DNA of 64,000 nucleotides from positions 596,001-660,000 of the forward strand of contig JAQFVV010000073.1 of the NCBI GenBank assembly GCA_028023455.1, written 5' to 3'. Under the pieces are notes generated by a model that worked only from the letters and a program-made list of their open reading frames with translations, was not told the origin of the DNA and made no database searches. Both the position numbers and the translations under genes were made by a program. Of this stretch, positions 12,760 to 22,559 are shown piece after piece. Source of the stretch: Epiperipatus broadwayi. Its lineage: Eukaryota; Onychophora; Udeonychophora; Euonychophora; Peripatidae. How positions within the stretch are numbered: position 1 is the stretch's first letter; each line of letters starts with the position of its first letter.

Positions 12760-15205
12760 AACTACTGAAAGATACCAAATACAAATAATTTATGATGAAG
12801 TAGAAGATTTTATAGAAATGTATAAAATACTTTTAATCAAACAAAACATTTTATAATTGTCATGGGAAATTTTAATGCTAAAAGTAATAATTTAATGAAA
12901 GATATAAGTTGTGTGGATAAATTTTGTTATGGAAATAGAAATGAGAATGGAAACTAGCTTGTGGACTTCACAGAATGAGAAGAGTATATATTTTGATTTT
13001 ATTTTGGAAAAAAATTATAAATAAAATGAATATGGAATAATCCAAATAAAGGCATAGCAGAGTTGGATTATATTTTGACTAACACAAAATACTTTTGTTA
13101 AGATTGGAATGTTTTTAATAGGTAAAAAACATTAATAAGACATAAAATAAGAGTTAATGCAAAACTAGAGAGATAACTATTTAAAAAAACAATATTAATA
13201 ATTGATATTAATAACATTCAGAAATCATTTTAAAATATTAACGGATTTTAAAGGTGTTTCAGACTTGAATGCAATCTATAAAGCAATAACTGATGCACTA
13301 TTAAGCAATGGAAGAAAGATATCTGGTACAAAAAGTACCAATTTCCTTGTAAATTTTCTACTAAGACAAGATAATTTATATTAAAAAAGGACACTTTGTA
13401 TAAATGGAATTTATTAAAAAGAATTGAATATTTAGAATTTTGTAAAATGGTATAAAAAGTTAATAATAATATCATTGTGAATTGGCAAAAAAAATTATAG
13501 AAGAGAACGGAAGTCTCAAAAATGGGAGAGTGCATTTTGATATTGGAAAGAGTTATTTCTGTAATAAAAATAATAGAAATATTTCTAAAAAGAGAGATGA
13601 CATTAGGAAATGCATGGAAAAGCTTTACCATAAATTGTATATTAATGAAAATTAAGAAAACAAAGTATGCTCTATAATTATTACATCTGAATTGTCCAGA
13701 ATTCTATGAAGAAGAAAAGTGTTCCAAGAAATAATGAAATTCTCATTGAAAACTTAAAAAAAGTATGTAAAGAAATGGATCAATTCTTTGAAAAATTATA
13801 TACCAAAATTCTAAATAATAAAGATCATGCTCCAAATAATTGGAAGAATGCAGTAACAATATTGGTATTTAAAAAATGATAAAGGAGTACAGACTCATCA
13901 GTCTTTTATTAGTTCTTGGCAAAATCTTTATTTAAGATAATTACAACTTCTCTACAGTATACATTGGATTTTAACCAACCAAAAAAACATGATCAATTTA
14001 AAAGATGTTTTAATACTAAAGAGCACATCCATATATTGAGAGAAGTTATAGAATGCATTAATGAATGTGAGTTGCTATTATGCTTTTGGTTTATAAATTA
14101 TAAAAAGGCATTTAATTTGATAAACATTTCCACAGTGATCATCAAAATATAGATTCAAGAAATTGTTATATTCTGAATAATATTAATAAAATATAACAGC
14201 AATGATTAGATTGCATAATGATAATAAAAATATTAACACTGAGAAGATTATACAACAAAGTGTTTCCACATCTCCAAAACTTTTTACATCAGTTGTACAT
14301 GAAGTATTTTATGTATTAAAATGGAAAAGGATTTAGAAATTGAAATTATTTAAGTCACCTACATTTTGTAATCATGTAGTTGCATTTACAAAGAAAGCTT
14401 TATATCTTTAGAACATTTTGCAAGTGTTATAAGAAGGTAACAAAATAGGAATAAAAAGAAATGTTAGAAAGACTAAAGTAAAGCTCAATGGCTTTCTTTA
14501 AAAGTAAAGATTGATAATTATGAACTAGAAAAAAATAATAACAAATGTCTTGGTCAGGTCATTAATATATATGAAATCATAATGAATAAAGTTAGAAGAA
14601 GTTAATAGTTACAAATACCTTGGTCAGATTATTAATACAGATGGAAACATAATGGATGAAATTAATCACAGAATTAAACTTGGTTGGAGTGCTTTTGGTA
14701 GATATAACTTGATACTAAAAGAAAATATGCCTATGTGTTTGAAAAGGAAGGTTTTTAACAAATGTTTTTCCAGTTATTACTTACGGATCTGTAACTTGGA
14801 CACTTAATAGAAGAGCAATACAGAGACTTCAGACCACTTAAAGAAGTATGGAGAAATGCATGTTGGGAGTAACAAGAAGAGATCATAAATGCAATATATG
14901 GATAAGAGAACAAACAGGTGTTACTGACCTCATTGTAAAAATTAAAAGACTAAAGTGAAGTTGGGCTGGACATATTCCTAAAAGAGATAATAATAGATGA
15001 ACAATTGAAATTTTAAACTGGATTCCAAGAGATTGTAAAAGACCCAGGAAGAGATCACATGTGAGATGGATGGATGAAATAAGAAAGTGTGCAGGGGTGC
15101 TGTGGAGAAGAGAAGCTAAATATTAGAGAAGATGGATTGAACTTGGAGTGACCTTAATCCTGAAGTGGGTTTATAATGGTTGATGATGATGATGATCAAT
15201 GAATG
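12760..15205 (+). pseudogene. Decayed RTE-type LINE (endonuclease and RT remnants)
   Basis: Pieces appear in the family order. An AP-endonuclease-like segment has IIVMGNFNAKSNN at about 12855-12895 and ELDYILTNTKYF at about 13062. RT follows: TLDFNQPKKHDQFK at 13966-14010, motif A as FINYKKAFN with catalytic Asp replaced by Asn (about 14090), and motif B as STSPKLFTSV (about 14265). The C-terminal block, KRDNNR then IEILNWIPRDCKRPRKR and VRWMDEIRKCAG, is at about 14980-15100. The tail is GGTTGATGATGATGATG, the usual RTE 3' tandem. There are many stops and frameshifts, and about 65 bp are duplicated at 14525-14660. It is non-functional. Confidence 0.85.
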
Positions 15206-15224
15206 AAATTAATTATAGAATGGA

Positions 15225-15712
15225 TTTTATTTGGTTGAGATAACTTAGTTTTTTTAACAAAAAAATTATTCTGTTTGAAAATAAAAAAAATTAAAATACA
15301 CTTCTTATCAGTGATTACCTATGTACCTAAGACTTGGACACTTAACATAAGAGCAATTTAGAGACTTTGGATCACTGAACAAAATATGAAGAACTATTAC
15401 CAAAATGAAATGCATGGGTGATAAAGCAAACAGGTATCATTAACATCATTAAAAGAATTAAAAAATAAAATTAAGTTGGACTGAACATATTTCTATAAGA
15501 AATAATAGTAAATAAACAGTTCAAATCTTACATTCGACTCCAAAATATTCTAAAAAACCAAGAAAAAAATAATTTACAAGATGGATAGATGACAATCTGA
15601 TATACTGTGAAGAAGAAAGTTTATAAATCAGAGAAACTGTAGTAAATTTGGAGAGACTTTCATTCTGCAATGGATCAATAATAAATCAAAGTGATAATGA
15701 TGATGATGCATA
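15225..15712 (+). pseudogene. Second RTE 3'-end fragment
   Basis: Starting near ACTTCTTATCAGTGATTACC, this repeats the last 450 or so bases of the RTE copy just upstream (ACTTGGACACTTAACA, GCAATTTAGAGACTT) and ends in GATAATGATGATGATGC. It could be an independent 5'-truncated insertion or a diverged tandem duplication. Confidence 0.7.
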
Positions 15713-15814
15713 TAATTACTATCTTGTAAATTTAATACTGCCTACCATTATTTTATATGTAATAATAAAATAAAAAATTATATAACACAACATACTAGTA
15801 GAATAACAAATGTA

Positions 15815-16030
15815 TATTATAATTCTCTGGCTATAATTTCATCTATTAATAAATTAACCTCTAAAGTGAAAACACATTAAAATTCTTTCATTATTATGGT
15901 TTAATATATTAATAAATAGACCATCTCAAGCCAAACCCATACATAACTTGTGTGTTTATGTATTTTCACTTAGAGGACATCTATTTATTAATAGATGAAA
16001 CCATAGACATGAGAGAATTTTAGTATAAAT
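15815..16030. repeat. Imperfect inverted repeat (foldback), about 215 bp
   Basis: TTTCATCTATTAATAAAT at about 15837 is mirrored at about 15984-16001, and the pairing extends through CCTCTAA.GTGAAAA on one side and AATTCTCT on the other. Arms are 50-70 bp around a 70-bp centre with no coding content. A foldback MITE is the simplest reading. Confidence 0.6.
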
Positions 16031-16094
16031 GTATTTTGCTAGTATTTAACATTATATTATTTTCTATTTTACTATTTTGTATATATAGTAAATA

Positions 16095-16197
16095 TTTTTT
16101 TTAAGGGTCATAGCATCAGCTGGGACGCAAACCCACAACCCAAGAAACTGCCTGCAAGAGCAAGGCAGTCGCGCTGACCTCTCTACCACCAATGCAA
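16095..16197 (-). mobile_element. tRNA-derived short SINE, copy 2 (best copy)
   Basis: The minus-strand body 16195-16113 starts GCATTGGTGGTAGAGAGG. It has a long hairpin in the anticodon-arm position (AACTGCC/GGCAGTT type), a T-arm-like GTGGGTTTGCGTCCCAGC, and ends CTGATGC, which can pair over 7 bp with 5' GCATTGG (two G-T pairs). TATGACCCTT and poly(A) follow (poly(T) on plus). The 5' end resembles tRNA-Gly, but the enlarged anticodon arm and poly(A) tail mark it as a retroposed tRNA-like repeat, not a tRNA gene. Confidence 0.7.
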
Positions 16198-16201
16198 GAC
16201 A

Positions 16202-17710
16202 TATATAAATAATTAACAATGAATTTTAAGTTTTATTAATATAAATAATTGAAGCTCCCTCTAGCTGACATTTCAAACGAATTTACACTAAATATTTAAG
16301 CTGATTTAGTATATACTCTTCCAGTTGTTGAAGTTCATGATAATTTTCCATATATTATATAGATTTGCGGTACAAAAATATAGTTTTGTCATTGTAAATT
16401 TTATTAAACATGATAGCCAATAAATAGTTCAATTATTTGTTTATATTAATAGCTCATTGAATTTTCCATTTGATTTATATATATATATTTATGTCCGTAT
16501 TTTTATAAGGGTGCACATTTGTAAAAATTATTAATTAGCACCATACATACGAAACAAATTTATATTTAACATTCAATGCAACAATTAATAGTACTGTAGT
16601 TTTTTTACACTGCCATATGATGCAAAAATCAAACAACCTTCACACGTGCTTTGGCATCAACCACCCTTACAAAATGCCATTTATATTTATGAACCATTGT
16701 AAAGAAACTTTGTTAAATCATATTTCTAAATTATACATTCATCATGAACTACAACAGTCGTAAGAGCATAGATTAAATCAGCCTAAATATTTAATGTAAT
16801 TAATTTGAAATTGCGATTAGAGAGCAATTCATTTATCCATATTAATAATACTTGAAAATCACATTAAACATTTACATGTATACAAAATATTATATATATT
16901 ACTTTCAATCATTATCGATCCATTAATGATATTTAAGTAACAATGACATAATTAGGTCAGTGTGAATGTCTATCCTTCACAGTCATTTAATAAAAAATAT
17001 TGATACCCAAAATACAATTCGTGCTGAAACATATAAAATACGGAATACCAAAGATGATACGTTAGTTTTAAAAACGCTTTATTTTATATGTATTGGTTTA
17101 AATATTTGTGTATTTTATTAGAAAAAAACATCTTCTAAGTAAAATAAAACGTTCCTGATAATTTAATATTCTCTTTGTTTATTCTAGAATTTTTAATTAC
17201 CATCTAACAACTAAAAAAGTAAATAATTATCTCTGCAGGTTATCCAGGTAATTATTCTGTAAATATCAACGGAAAGAAGAAAAAGTTTCGTATAAAATAA
17301 AGGTAGAAATGATATAAATTAATTCAATTTTTTTTATTAAATCTTATTTAATCATTTATAATTATTTTATATTAAATGCCTCGATTAACGTTCACAGGAA
17401 TTTCTTTTTTATTTAAAATACTTAGCAACTTTTAATTACAGGGCATTAATTAATGACTTTTTTTAAATTTATTAAATAATATTGATACAGTTATAAATTT
17501 ACTAATAATTTACAAAATAAATTTAAAACCTAAATTTTTATCAAGTGTGTTTATAGATTTAAATGCACTTAATAATTAATGTAATACTATCAGAGAATAT
17601 TAAGTAATTATATATATTTTTTTTATTTATTTAATTATAAATTTTTGATAGAAATTGAAAGTTGTGGAGATAAATGTGATTAAGAAGTTTTAAAAAAGAG
17701 GAAAATTAGG
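16202..17710. other. AT-rich intergenic stretch, nothing recognised
   Basis: No open frame of note and no recognised repeat. Confidence 0.5.
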
Positions 17711-17711
17711 C

Positions 17712-17960
17712 ATAAATACATTCATCGTCATCATCAACAACAACAACAATTATCAATCCACTGCAGGATAGTTCAATCCATCTTTTTCGATTTTTACCTT
17801 CTCTTCTCCATATCACCCTGCACACTTTCTTATTTCATCCATCCATCTCACACATGGTCTCTTTCTGGATATTTTACAATCTCTTGGAATCCAGTTTAAG
17901 ATTTCAATTGTCCATCTATTATCTCTTCTAGCAATATATCCAGTCCAACTCCACATTAGT
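17712..17960 (-). pseudogene. RTE 3'-end fragment (minus)
   Basis: The minus-strand translation reads SWTGYIARRDNRWTIEIL, then NWIPRDCK and VRWMDEIRKCAG, the typical C-terminus of arthropod RTE ORF2. A 3' tail of GTTGTTGTTGATGATGACG follows at 17712-17755. It is heavily 5'-truncated. The last codons are better preserved than in the 12.8-15.2 kb copy. Confidence 0.8.
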
Positions 17961-18052
17961 AATACATAAATATACAATAAATAATATATTTTTGAAATAC
18001 AAGCATAATTCATATACATGGAGTTTAAATTTAATTTAGGGGACTTGAACAC

Positions 18053-20423
18053 CGATTTTCAAGCCCCCTTGTAAAGAATAGTTGGCAGTAAGTTGCTAAG
18101 ATATATATCGATGTCAACATTAGCAGAGAAAGACAGAATAAACCGAAAATACAATAAATGCAAAAGGCTATAAGTTAAAAAAATTGATAGAAAGATTCTA
18201 AATTAAAAAGATAATGAAAATGATGATTATGTATAGATATTTTTTTTTATAAAATCAAGCCAATGAAGCACTAGTGCAAGACATCAGTAAACAAAAACAT
18301 CTCCCTCCATGGGTTGCTATCTTTTAATTTTTTTTTCGATTCAGAAATCTTTTCCATTCCAAAAACTATTCCAATTCCTAATCCCAAAGATCAGAGTCTA
18401 ATTATTATATAAAAAAGCTTATTTTAAAATGTTTTAGAATAAATGTTGGAATAGATATGATTATTAGCTTTTTATACTAGGTTTTTGTATGAGTAAAAGT
18501 GATTATAAGAGAAGAAATGGTGTTTGTATACTAAATAAAAACAGTTTATAATATTAGTATAAAGAGCAAAAATCATGACATACATAATAAACAAGCATAA
18601 TTAAATTATTATCTTGATTACTTGTATTTGTATATATATTTATAACTATTGAAAATAAAACTAAGAAAGATGATGTCAAAATTAAAATATCATATGAATT
18701 TCAGATTACACAAATATTAGTTTTAATTATATGTTAACAAGATAATTAAACATTGTGTAATCACATACCCCTGAATAAAACTAATTGTTTTCTTAAAATG
18801 TAATCAAAAAATAAAATGTTAAAAAATGGTGATATTATAGAGAAATTGTATGTTTTATTAAGATGATATACATATTATAATGAAAGTCTTTTTCCAATAA
18901 ATGAACAATAATGGGGTTTCTTAATTTTTAATCGAAAGAGTAGTTATCATGAAGCATGTGACAATAACAAAAGAATATTCTTATATAAAAGTATTAAAAA
19001 ATAAAATAATATTTACTTAAAAGAAAAAAGCTGTTAGAGGTTATACAGAACTATATTAAGCATTGTTGTGTAAGACAGAAAGTAAAAAAAAGTAAGAATG
19101 ATAAAAATGTATTACTGGTAAATAAAAATAAGTCTATTCTTACTTATAATCATGGCTAATCAAAATCATGTGTAATAAAAAATCCAAGATCTCATATCTC
19201 AATTTAGTCAAAAAATTGATTATAAATAGAGATGAGGGACCATTGGGATAAGGTTCTGCAATGTATCACTTACTAGATTAACCTAATAGTCACCTAATAA
19301 TTTTTTGAAAGACTGTAAGCTAAAAAAATTGAAAGATGATTAAAAGCTTAAAGAATGAAACCAACATAAACTTGTTTCAATACTCTTCAACTAACATATA
19401 GAGATTAAATATAAAACTAAGCATGGACTTAGCATTTGTTATAGTATAATGAATAGTTAATTTTGCAATGAAATAGGAGTCAATGAACGATGAATAAATT
19501 ATGCTGGTGCAAATTGATGAACTATTACAACAATCTCGATGATGATGAAAGAGATCCTGAAACATTAATTTGATACTACTAAAATAAAAACAAGGAGTTC
19601 TAAATGTAAATATTCAAAGAAAAAGGTTTAAATCTTGGGAATTTCAATTAATTCATGAAATCAATCAGAGTAAAGTAAGAGACTAAGGTAATGTATACCA
19701 AATGACATAAGAAGTAAAATCTAACAAACAAAATCAAAGCTTAAAATTATCAATCAATAATTTTCTCAGGGTTTATATGATTTTAGAATTTAACAATTTC
19801 ATATTATATATCTGGATCAATCAGAGGGATTTTATGGCTGTCCAGATATAGAAATGTAAGATAAATTATATTACAAAATAAAAATACTAATTGATATGTA
19901 ACTCCTTTCATTAATAATAATAAAAACAAACACTTAACTTTATAAATCCATAATAATAATGTAGACACAACAATCATGTTAGCCATTAGACAATCTTAAA
20001 ATATCTTGATCACAATTACAATAATATTAATAGGACACTAATAACATCATCTAAGGATATTTTAAATTTGATTTTTTTGATCAGCATGGTTAAGTTTAGT
20101 GAGTGATCACATCTTACAATTTATTAAGGTATTATTATTAAAAATCAAATATTTTGTTTTGAAGATATCACTTTAAAATAGCATCTCTGCATAATACCAC
20201 AGTATTTTCATCAGTCAATAGTATAATTTTATATGCTTTAAATAGAAATGTTTTAGCAAAATTTATTGATGATATTGCTGAACATATAACAAAATTAATC
20301 ATATTGAGTGATGATGATGGTGATAGCAATAATAATAATGTGAATTGTGTTTATCTGTTTAGCAACAAAGTTTCTGACAACTTACTAAATTTTAAAAATA
20401 AATTTTATTTACAATTAATATTT

Positions 20424-20428
<5 letters not shown>
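18053..20428. other. AT-rich intergenic stretch, nothing recognised
   Basis: The short open frames here show no domain signal. Scattered TAA/TGA trinucleotide runs only. Confidence 0.5.
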
Positions 20429-20459
<31 letters not shown>

Positions 20460-20462
20460 AAA

Positions 20463-20516
<54 letters not shown>
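20429..20516. repeat. (TA)n microsatellites flanking the PLE palindrome
   Basis: Two TA runs (20429-20453 and 20468-20516) separated by AATATAAAAATACATA, ending one base before the left arm of the palindrome. Confidence 0.9.
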
Positions 20517-20520
<4 letters not shown>

Positions 20521-20610
20521 ATTTTTATATTGGACTATTTCCATCATCTAATATGTGTGTTGAATGTCTTTAGAAAAGTTTAATTTTTAGTTAAATATTC
20601 CAAATGCATT

Positions 20611-20762
20611 CAACTGTTAGTAATATCACAGCAAACAGGTTAGTATATGCACCAACTGTTAGTAATATCACAGCAAACAAATGTTAATAATATCACAGCA
20701 AACAGGTTAGTATATGCACTAACTGTTAGTAATATCACAGCAAACAGGTTAGTATATGCACA
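20611..20762 (-). repeat. 42-bp minisatellite, left arm
   Basis: Four units (one shortened) of a 42-bp repeat containing GTTAGTAATATCACAGCAAA and CAGGTTAGTATATGCAC. They sit just 3' of the HHR in PLE orientation. Confidence 0.85.
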
Positions 20763-20815
20763 ACGTTTCGAGAGGTATTTTTCTCCCCTCTTCTTCAGGT
20801 GTTGCTGGCCTGACC
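20750..20815 (-). ncRNA. Hammerhead ribozyme motif in PLE (left arm)
   Basis: Mirror of the right-arm motif: CTGAAGA at 20798-20792 and GAAAC at 20769-20765 on the minus strand. Confidence 0.65.
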
Positions 20816-20827
20816 AGTGACAGTACT

Positions 20828-20909
20828 AGCATGGGATTCGAACCTGGGTCCTTAGATTCTTGATTATTGAAATTTAAGGTAACGCTCTAACCAACTGAGC
20901 CATCCTGCC
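20828..20909 (-). other. tRNA-like box A/box B module in PLE 3' region (left arm)
   Basis: Mirror copy of the right-arm module at 21989-22070. The minus strand has TGGCTCAGTTGG and GGTTCGAATCC in the order and approximate spacing of Pol III internal promoter boxes. Confidence 0.6.
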
Positions 20910-20940
20910 AAAGGCAACAGTATGTAGTAATTTCATATAC

Positions 20941-21543
20941 TTATCTATGAGGTTCCTCCTGATTTCTCCACTTTTTCCTCAGAGCAAAGTTGATTAGTGG
21001 TTTCCATACATTATGTATAGTCACACTAGGTTGGCTTATGGGATTTTTTGCCATTGTCATGTGAGCAGCTTCTTTAAATTTTCTTCTTTGTACCTTTTCT
21101 TCTTTATCCAATATTTTTGTATTTTCCCAATTGAACGTATGTTCATTGGTCCATACATGGTCTGCTACCTTAGACACATCTGTTTTCTCTCTTCTAATCA
21201 TCAGTTTATGTTCTTGCAAGCGCTTTTGAATGGGACAGCTGGTCTCACCAATATATGTTCTTCCACATTCACATGGTATTTCATAGATGCAGTTTTTTCT
21301 TTGCAGCATTTCAAGTTTAGGCTTTGTAGATGTTAGAATTCCTCGTAGTGTGGTATGGCTCTGAAAAGCTGTTCTGATGTTATACTGATTGCAGATTTTC
21401 CTTAATTTGTCTGCTATTTTTGGAATGTATGGATACACTACAGTACCAATAATTGTCTTTTCTCTTGATGGTTCTTTTTGTTGTCTGTTTAATGTTTTCT
21501 TATCTGCAATCAGTATAACATCAGAACAGCTTTTCAGAGCCAT
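20941..21543 (-). CDS. PLE C-terminal GIY-YIG fragment, left arm
   Basis: A 200-codon frame. Residues from about 14 on are PLE sequence (DKKTLNRQQKEP, YPYIPKIADKLRKICNQYN), while the first dozen come from reading across the inverted junction, so the initiating Met is not genuine. The GIY-YIG endonuclease follows: CIYEIP, zinc knuckle CECG, TYIGETS, KRLQEHKLMIRR, HTFNWENTKIL, and KEAAHM with the likely catalytic Glu. It ends NFALRKKWRNQEEPHR. Reverse transcriptase motifs are absent (5' truncation). This family differs clearly from the 38.7 kb PLE. The open frame and near-identity to the right arm imply a recent event, or homogenisation of the arms. Confidence 0.85.
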   Translation of the reverse strand: MALKSCSDVILIADKKTLNRQQKEPSREKTIIGTVVYPYIPKIADKLRKICNQYNIRTAFQSHTTLRGILTSTKPKLEMLQRKNCIYEIPCECGRTYIGETSCPIQKRLQEHKLMIRREKTDVSKVADHVWTNEHTFNWENTKILDKEEKVQRRKFKEAAHMTMAKNPISQPSVTIHNVWKPLINFALRKKWRNQEEPHR

Positions 21544-21957
21544 ACCACACTACGAGGAATTCTAACATCTACAAAGCCTAAACTTGAAATGCTGCAAAGA
21601 AAAAACTGCATCTATGAAATACCATGTGAATGTGGAAGAACATATATTGGTGAGACCAGCCGTCCCATTCAAAAGCGCTTGCAAGAACATAAACTGATGA
21701 TTAGAAGAGAGAAAACAGATGTGTCTAAGGTAGCAGACCATGTATGGACCAATGAACATACGTTCAATTGGGAAAATACAAAAATATTGGATAAAGAAGA
21801 AAAGGTACAAAGAAGAAAATTTAAAGAAGCTGCTCACATGACAATGGCAAAAAATCCCATAAGCCAACCTAGTGTGACTATACATAATGTATGGAAATCA
21901 CTAATCAACTTTGCTCTGAGGAAAAAGTGGAGAAATCAGGAGGAACCTCATAGATAA
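21505..21957 (+). CDS. PLE C-terminal GIY-YIG fragment, right arm
   Basis: Open on the plus strand from about 21505 (NQYNIRTAFQSHTTLRGIL) through the first Met at 21589 to the stop at 21957. It carries the same endonuclease block as the left arm: CIYEIPCECGRTYIGETS, KRLQEHKL, KEAAHM. It is truncated at its 5' end right at the palindrome spacer, so it lacks reverse transcriptase and about 35 residues that the left copy keeps. It is unlikely to be translated as a functional protein alone. Confidence 0.85.
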   Translation, partial: CNQYNIRTAFQSHTTLRGILTSTKPKLEMLQRKNCIYEIPCECGRTYIGETSRPIQKRLQEHKLMIRREKTDVSKVADHVWTNEHTFNWENTKILDKEEKVQRRKFKEAAHMTMAKNPISQPSVTIHNVWKSLINFALRKKWRNQEEPHR

Positions 21958-21988
21958 GTATATGAAATTACTACATACTGTTGCCTTT

Positions 21989-22070
21989 GGCAGGATGGCT
22001 CAGTTGGTTAGAGCGTTACCTTAAATTTCAATAATCAAGAATCTAAGGACCCAGGTTCGAATCCCATGCT
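21989..22070 (+). other. tRNA-like box A/box B module in PLE 3' region (right arm)
   Basis: Box A TGGCTCAGTTGG (21996-22007) and box B GGTTCGAATCC (22054-22064) are close to consensus. GCTC/GAGC can form a D stem and CCTTA/TAAGG an anticodon-like stem with a 20-nt loop. There is no matching acceptor stem and the T stem is weak, so this is a tRNA-derived module inside the PLE, not a tRNA gene. It could supply a Pol III promoter or be a captured SINE head. Confidence 0.6.
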
Positions 22071-22082
22071 AGTACTGTCACT

Positions 22083-22148
22083 GGTCAGGCCAGCAACACC
22101 TGAAGAAGAGGGGAGAAAAATACCTCTCGAAACGTTGTGCATATACTA
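22083..22148 (+). ncRNA. Hammerhead ribozyme motif in PLE (right arm)
   Basis: CTGAAGA (22100-22106) fits the CUGANGA core. Stem II is AGAGG/CCTCT around an A-rich loop, followed by GAAAC (22129-22133), a minimal stem III and a GTT triplet. CAC before the core pairs with GTG after the triplet as the start of stem I. This is the minimal type I form known from Penelope-like elements. Core residues are intact; activity is inference. Confidence 0.65.
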
Positions 22149-22287
22149 ACCTGTTTGCTGTGATATTACTAACAGTTAGTGCATATACTAACCTGTTTGC
22201 TGTGATATTATTAACATTTGTTTGCTGTGATATTACTAACAGTTGGTGCATATACTAACCTGTTTGCTGTGATATTACTAACAGTTG
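22136..22287 (+). repeat. 42-bp minisatellite, right arm
   Basis: Mirror copy of the left-arm minisatellite, same number and order of units including the shortened one. Confidence 0.85.
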
Positions 22288-22412
22288 AATGCATTTGGAA
22301 TATTTAACTAAAAATTAAACTTTTCTAAAGACATTCAACACACATATTAGATGATGGAAATAGTCCAATATAAAAATACAGCTAGAACACCATCATCACA
22401 AACCTTCAGAAA

Positions 22413-22416
<4 letters not shown>

Positions 22417-22444
<28 letters not shown>

Positions 22445-22492
22445 TCCTATTTATAAAGGATAAAGGATATATATATATATATATATATCCTT
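22417..22492. repeat. (TA)n runs right of the palindrome
   Basis: Two TA runs separated by TCCTATTTATAAAGGATAAAGG, giving a local hairpin (ATATCCTTTA on both sides). These flank the palindrome as on the left. Confidence 0.85.
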
Positions 22493-22559
22493 TATCAAAT
22501 TTATCAAAAGGAATTTATAAAAAATATCATGACTCTAATACTAACATGAAAATATCACC

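Larger units (their letters stand above)
20518..22380. repeat. Near-perfect 1.86-kb palindrome of a PLE 3' half
   Basis: Positions x and 42898-x are complementary across the whole interval. The left end TGTATTTTTATATTGG mirrors the right end CCAATATAAAAATACA. The arms run to about 21397 and 21505 around a spacer of about 105 bp, so each arm is about 880 bp. I saw only a few differences between arms, for example codons giving SCPIQ against SRPIQ and KPLIN against KSLIN. Each arm contains the PLE C-terminal coding region, a tRNA-like module, an HHR and a 42-bp minisatellite. The two PLE copies are head to head; the left copy is about 100 bp longer at its 5' end. Confidence 0.95.

Noticed and set aside
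20611-20762. Regular 42-bp repeats suggesting a CRISPR-like array
   Set aside because: The repeats are contiguous with no unique spacers, lie in a eukaryotic PLE and are mirrored in the palindrome; this is a minisatellite.
21013-21336. 107-codon frame duplicated exactly at 21562-21885
   Set aside because: Antisense shadow of the PLE GIY-YIG coding region in both arms of the palindrome.
21989-22070. Functional tRNA gene
   Set aside because: Box A and box B are good but there is no acceptor stem and the anticodon-like loop is 20 nt.
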